A stretch of 9,136 nt of DNA from DATESZ01 sp035283845 (GTDB lineage Bacteria > Desulfobacterota > Syntrophia > Syntrophales > JACQWR01): assembly GCA_035283845.1 (NCBI GenBank), contig DATESZ010000113.1, positions 1 to 9,136 of the forward strand. Reading direction: 5' to 3'. Made by a program: the position numbers and the translations under genes. Within the stretch, counting starts at the first letter, position 1. Every line of letters begins with the position of its first letter. Under the pieces are notes generated by a model that was given only the letters and a program-made list of their open reading frames with translations, did no database searches and was not told where the DNA came from. Shown here piece by piece: positions 6,473-9,136 of the stretch.

Positions 6473-8248
6473 TTACGCCGGGGGAACAATTGGCTTCAAT
6501 GACACAAATGAGCCCGTCTTTGTACTTATATCACCGCCTGACATATAGGTGCCAACGATGTTACCTCTAGTGATCGGCAAAAGCAAATACGACGGGTGGT
6601 CAGCATCATGGTAAATTGTGACCGTATTGGGCGTCTGACTCAAGAGGTGTTTAAAACAAATCTCGAGGCTATTCTGTGGCTCTTCGTCGTCTGCGCAACT
6701 GATTTTCAGGCAAATTCGATGCCCCGCTTTGAAAAGATTTCCGTTGGGCACTATCTCGATAGCGAACTGATAGACTTCTCCCGGGATTAAAGACTTCGGA
6801 TTCGTATACGAGTGAACAGGCTGCCACGGTTTTGACAGTGTTTGGTCTATTTCCCGATACGAGCCCTTGAGCCAACCTCTTGTGAGGAGACTCTCATTGC
6901 CATTTGGATCTACGTCCCATAGGCTGACAAAGAAATTTACGTCCGTGCCCCTGCATGAGGAATGAAGGTACAATGCCATTGGGCCGACGACCTCAGTATT
7001 CTCTACTAAGGGCGGAGAATAATACTTCATGCTGCCATGTTCACTCGGAAAATGGTCGAATGAAGCACTAGGCGCATCAGACCATGGCTCCATCTCCGAA
7101 AGGATGCCGCCAGGGTGAAGATTGAATGGAATCCATCTCGTACCCGGTATAGGCCAATCCTCTGCCATTTTCCAGTCGTTAGTGCCCATTACCCAAATCT
7201 TGACCGGCGGTTCATCCATGATGCCAGTATCAATGCTTTTCAGCCAATAGTCGTACCACCGGAGTATCTCCCATTGATACTGGTAGAAGGGACGATCCAC
7301 GTAAATTGGAGGTCCAATAACCATCTTCTTGGGCACTTTCAGATTGGCCCAGCTATGGAACGCCCCAGGCAAGTGTATTGAGTAATTGCCCCAACAGGCG
7401 CCTACATAGGCAGGTATATTGATTGCATTCCAGTCAGCTACTGAACGCTCCCGCCAGTACGGACCATCTGTAGGATGCAGGATAACGTCCACTTTAGCTG
7501 CGTTCCCTGGCCCATCCGGGCTTGTCAGAGCGGCGACAAGCTCCGGGTCTGCGCTGATGTCTCTGTCTGCCAGGGCGCCGGATATCGCCTGTTTGAAGCC
7601 CTTCTCTCCCAGTTCCTCCCTGATTGCAATCTCCTGATTGTTAATATCAAGACAGCCTACGTTAAGTAACAGCTTTACGAAGCGCGCACATAGTATACCG
7701 CCATGCCACCACAGATCTCTATATTGGTCCGTTGCTCCGAAAAGGGGAAAGATCGCTTTAAGATGTGGTGGCCGCAATACCGCGGTTGGTTGCTGATTCC
7801 AGGCAAAGTAGGAGACTCCTAACATGCCCACGTTCCCATTGCACCAAGGCTGCTGGGCAGCCCATTCCACAATCTCGTACAAGTCTCTAACTTCTCTATG
7901 GTCCATAAATCTATATGCGCCCCCTGACTTCCCCGTCCCACGCACGCTGCCAATGATGTGCACATAGCCCCGGCGAACAAAGAAATCTGTTGGTCCTGCC
8001 TCAATGCAACCATCGATCACTCCCCGTACACGGCTTCTCATCATTCCTCTGGGCCAGAGACGATCCGATTGGACATCTTTATTGTATGGCGACATTGACA
8101 GAAGGGCTGGAAACTTATCGCCGTTGTCAGGTCGGAAGATGTCCACGACAACGTTAACACCGTCGCTCATAATGACAGGTATATCCAGCTCTCGGATAAT
8201 GCCATACTGCCTCTTTGATAAATTGCCCGTACCGATTATGGCGTCCAT
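6473..8248 (-). CDS. CocE/NonD-family alpha/beta hydrolase-like protein with altered catalytic triad
   Basis: The 591-residue protein has the CocE/PepX layout: an alpha/beta hydrolase domain (about 20-335) with an inserted helical part (about 170-275), then a jelly-roll C-terminal domain (about 340-591). Known relatives cleave esters or amides such as cocaine, glutaryl-7-ACA or X-Pro peptides. Visible landmarks are Tyr55 in MSPYNK (oxyanion tyrosine), SVRGTGKSGG (101-110), the nucleophile elbow GVSYFAW with Ser146, and HPTDGPYWRERS (258-269). Where the family has the acid, W-x-D, this protein has Asn288 (ACWGNYS). Where it usually has GPWxH or VHGRKKW, it reads VIGPPIYVDRPF (310-321) with no histidine. 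It may be inactive, use other residues or have another function. There is no signal peptide, so it is cytoplasmic. A GGGAGG ribosome binding site lies six bases before ATG 8248, and a good promoter lies upstream. A link to the decarboxylase operon is only positional. Confidence 0.88.
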   Translation of the reverse strand: MDAIIGTGNLSKRQYGIIRELDIPVIMSDGVNVVVDIFRPDNGDKFPALLSMSPYNKDVQSDRLWPRGMMRSRVRGVIDGCIEAGPTDFFVRRGYVHIIGSVRGTGKSGGAYRFMDHREVRDLYEIVEWAAQQPWCNGNVGMLGVSYFAWNQQPTAVLRPPHLKAIFPLFGATDQYRDLWWHGGILCARFVKLLLNVGCLDINNQEIAIREELGEKGFKQAISGALADRDISADPELVAALTSPDGPGNAAKVDVILHPTDGPYWRERSVADWNAINIPAYVGACWGNYSIHLPGAFHSWANLKVPKKMVIGPPIYVDRPFYQYQWEILRWYDYWLKSIDTGIMDEPPVKIWVMGTNDWKMAEDWPIPGTRWIPFNLHPGGILSEMEPWSDAPSASFDHFPSEHGSMKYYSPPLVENTEVVGPMALYLHSSCRGTDVNFFVSLWDVDPNGNESLLTRGWLKGSYREIDQTLSKPWQPVHSYTNPKSLIPGEVYQFAIEIVPNGNLFKAGHRICLKISCADDEEPQNSLEICFKHLLSQTPNTVTIYHDADHPSYLLLPITRGNIVGTYMSGGDISTKTGSFVSLKPIVPPA

Positions 8249-8309
8249 TATTTACCTCCCTGTGATTTTCAGTGCTTTCGCTGGTTAGCTTATCGCTCAC
8301 TTTCTTTAT

Positions 8310-8338
8310 AGGATACGAAGAGCAGCCTTGTATGTCAA
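8310..8338 (-). promoter_or_regulatory. Sigma70-type promoter of the CocE-like gene
   Basis: On the minus strand, a perfect TTGACA (8338-8333) is followed after exactly 17 bases by TATCCT (8315-8310), which matches the -10 consensus at four of six positions. Transcription would start near 8303, leaving a leader of about 55 bases before ATG 8248. A nearby TATAAA is too far from the -35 to be the better -10. The gene therefore appears to be transcribed alone. Confidence 0.65.
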
Positions 8339-8477
8339 CGAATTTTATCAAGAGCGATCTATTTGGGGATTACCATTCGTTATCTGCAATATCCTGTATT
8401 TAACGTTCCGTAACGACTAAAGGATGCAAGACATTTTAGACAAGCACGCTTAAACAGGATGAACCGTAAATCTTCCC

Positions 8478-8508
8478 TTGACTTAGGGGGGAAAAGGATA
8501 TAGCTAAT
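8478..8508 (+). promoter_or_regulatory. Possible promoter of lysS
   Basis: TTGACT (8478-8483, five of six to consensus) is followed by TAGCTA (8501-8506) at 17 bases or GCTAAT (8503-8508) at 19 bases; both -10 candidates are poor to fair. The location, some 30 bases before the lysS start, fits. The rest of the 288-base divergent spacer (8249-8536) holds the CocE promoter and no gene that I can see. Confidence 0.35.
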
Positions 8509-8536
8509 CCGCCTTCATAACAATGAGAAACGCTCT

Positions 8537-9136
8537 ATGGAAGAAAGCGAACTGATAAGAAAACGTAAAGAAAAAATCCTTTCCCTGCAGAATGAAGGCG
8601 TCGCTCTCTATCCAAATGACGTTCGGGTCAAAGACAGCACTGCCGGCATCTTAAACCGCTTTTCCCATATGGAAGATGATGCCCTGGCGCTTGTTGAAGA
8701 GAGGTTTACACTTGCCGGAAGGATCATGGCTATTCGTGATTTCGGTAAAGGAGCCTTTGTTATTATTCAAGACCGCAAGGGCAGGATACAGGCCTTTATC
8801 CAGAAAGCAGCGATCGGAGAGAATGCCTTCCAGATATTTAAAAGGCTGGATATAGGCGATATTATTTTTATCGGCGGCAAGGTATTCAGGACAAAAACCC
8901 GCGAACTTACTATTAACGTTGATGAATTCCGGCTGCTTTCCAAAGCGGTCAGGCCACTGCCGGAAAAATGGCATGGGCTTACGGACGTGGAAACAAGGTA
9001 CCGTCAACGCCATCTCGACCTTATAACAAACCCGAATGTAAAAGAGCTGTTTTACAGGCGGAGCCGCATCATCCAGATGATGCGCAAGTTCATGGAAGAG
9101 CGCGACTTCCTTGAAGTAGAAACGCCCATGATGCAA
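8537..9136 (+). CDS. lysS: Class II lysyl-tRNA synthetase, N-terminal part, cut by window edge
   Basis: LysS charges tRNA-Lys with lysine in the cytoplasm. Reading from ATG 8537 gives 200 open codons to the window edge; the full protein is usually about 490-500 residues. An N-terminal helix (ELIRKRKEKILSL, 5-17) and the GVALYPNDVR stretch lead into the OB-fold anticodon-binding domain (about 56-145: LAGRIMAIRDFGKGAFVIIQDRKG split over strands, then GDIIFIGG). The linker RYRQRHLDLITNP (154-166) and class II motif 1 with its proline (FLEVETPMM, 191-199) are highly typical of LysS. An in-frame TAG at 8501 and no earlier ATG in frame support this start. The ribosome binding site is weak (GAGAAA, 8525-8530). 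Base composition and codons look like core genome, so this and the sirtuin probably mark native flanks around the decarboxylase region. Confidence 0.95.
   Translation, partial: MEESELIRKRKEKILSLQNEGVALYPNDVRVKDSTAGILNRFSHMEDDALALVEERFTLAGRIMAIRDFGKGAFVIIQDRKGRIQAFIQKAAIGENAFQIFKRLDIGDIIFIGGKVFRTKTRELTINVDEFRLLSKAVRPLPEKWHGLTDVETRYRQRHLDLITNPNVKELFYRRSRIIQMMRKFMEERDFLEVETPMMQ

Noticed and set aside
8651..9136. 161-codon minus-strand open frame at the right edge
   Set aside because: It is antisense to lysS, whose own frame shows the OB-fold, linker and motif 1.

Overview
The window looks like a chromosomal segment of a mesophilic, probably anaerobic bacterium. The style fits Desulfobacterota (deltaproteobacterial, Syntrophales-like): tandem UbiD decarboxylases, an LPP20-type exported protein, a CocE-like hydrolase, a class II lysyl-tRNA synthetase, and C-rich/G-rich intergenic palindromes. 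This assignment is an inference from gene style, not from a search.

Layout. At 1-623 (minus strand, cut by the left edge) lies a Sir2-type NAD-dependent deacylase. From 624 to 1416 there is no gene. The first part holds two related two-hairpin repeat elements (674-781 and, inverted, 911-1014) and a solitary half copy (783-826). The rest (1015-1416) is unassigned sequence with imperfect hairpins. From 1417 to 5326 three plus-strand genes form a probable operon: two paralogous UbiD-family (prenyl-FMN) (de)carboxylases and an amidohydrolase-superfamily decarboxylase of the gamma-resorcylate type. A candidate terminator follows at 5426-5450. At 5500-6411 is an exported LPP20-domain protein of unknown role. 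Convergent to it, at 6473-8248 on the minus strand, is a CocE/NonD-like alpha/beta hydrolase with its own good sigma70-type promoter. The right edge (8537-9136, plus strand) holds the N-terminal 200 codons of lysyl-tRNA synthetase.

The core of interest is the three-gene decarboxylase cassette. Both UbiD proteins keep every metal-binding and catalytic residue I can place by family knowledge. The third gene encodes a mechanistically unrelated, metal-dependent decarboxylase, and it differs sharply from the UbiD genes in base composition and arginine codons. The set suggests carboxylation or decarboxylation of a (hydroxy)aromatic acid, with the UbiD pair perhaps working as unequal subunits as in phenylphosphate carboxylase. 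The substrate cannot be read from sequence. No UbiX (prenyl-FMN synthase) gene is present here. The CocE-like protein could supply or process an ester or amide of the same compound, but this rests on proximity only, and two of its three expected catalytic residues appear to be replaced.
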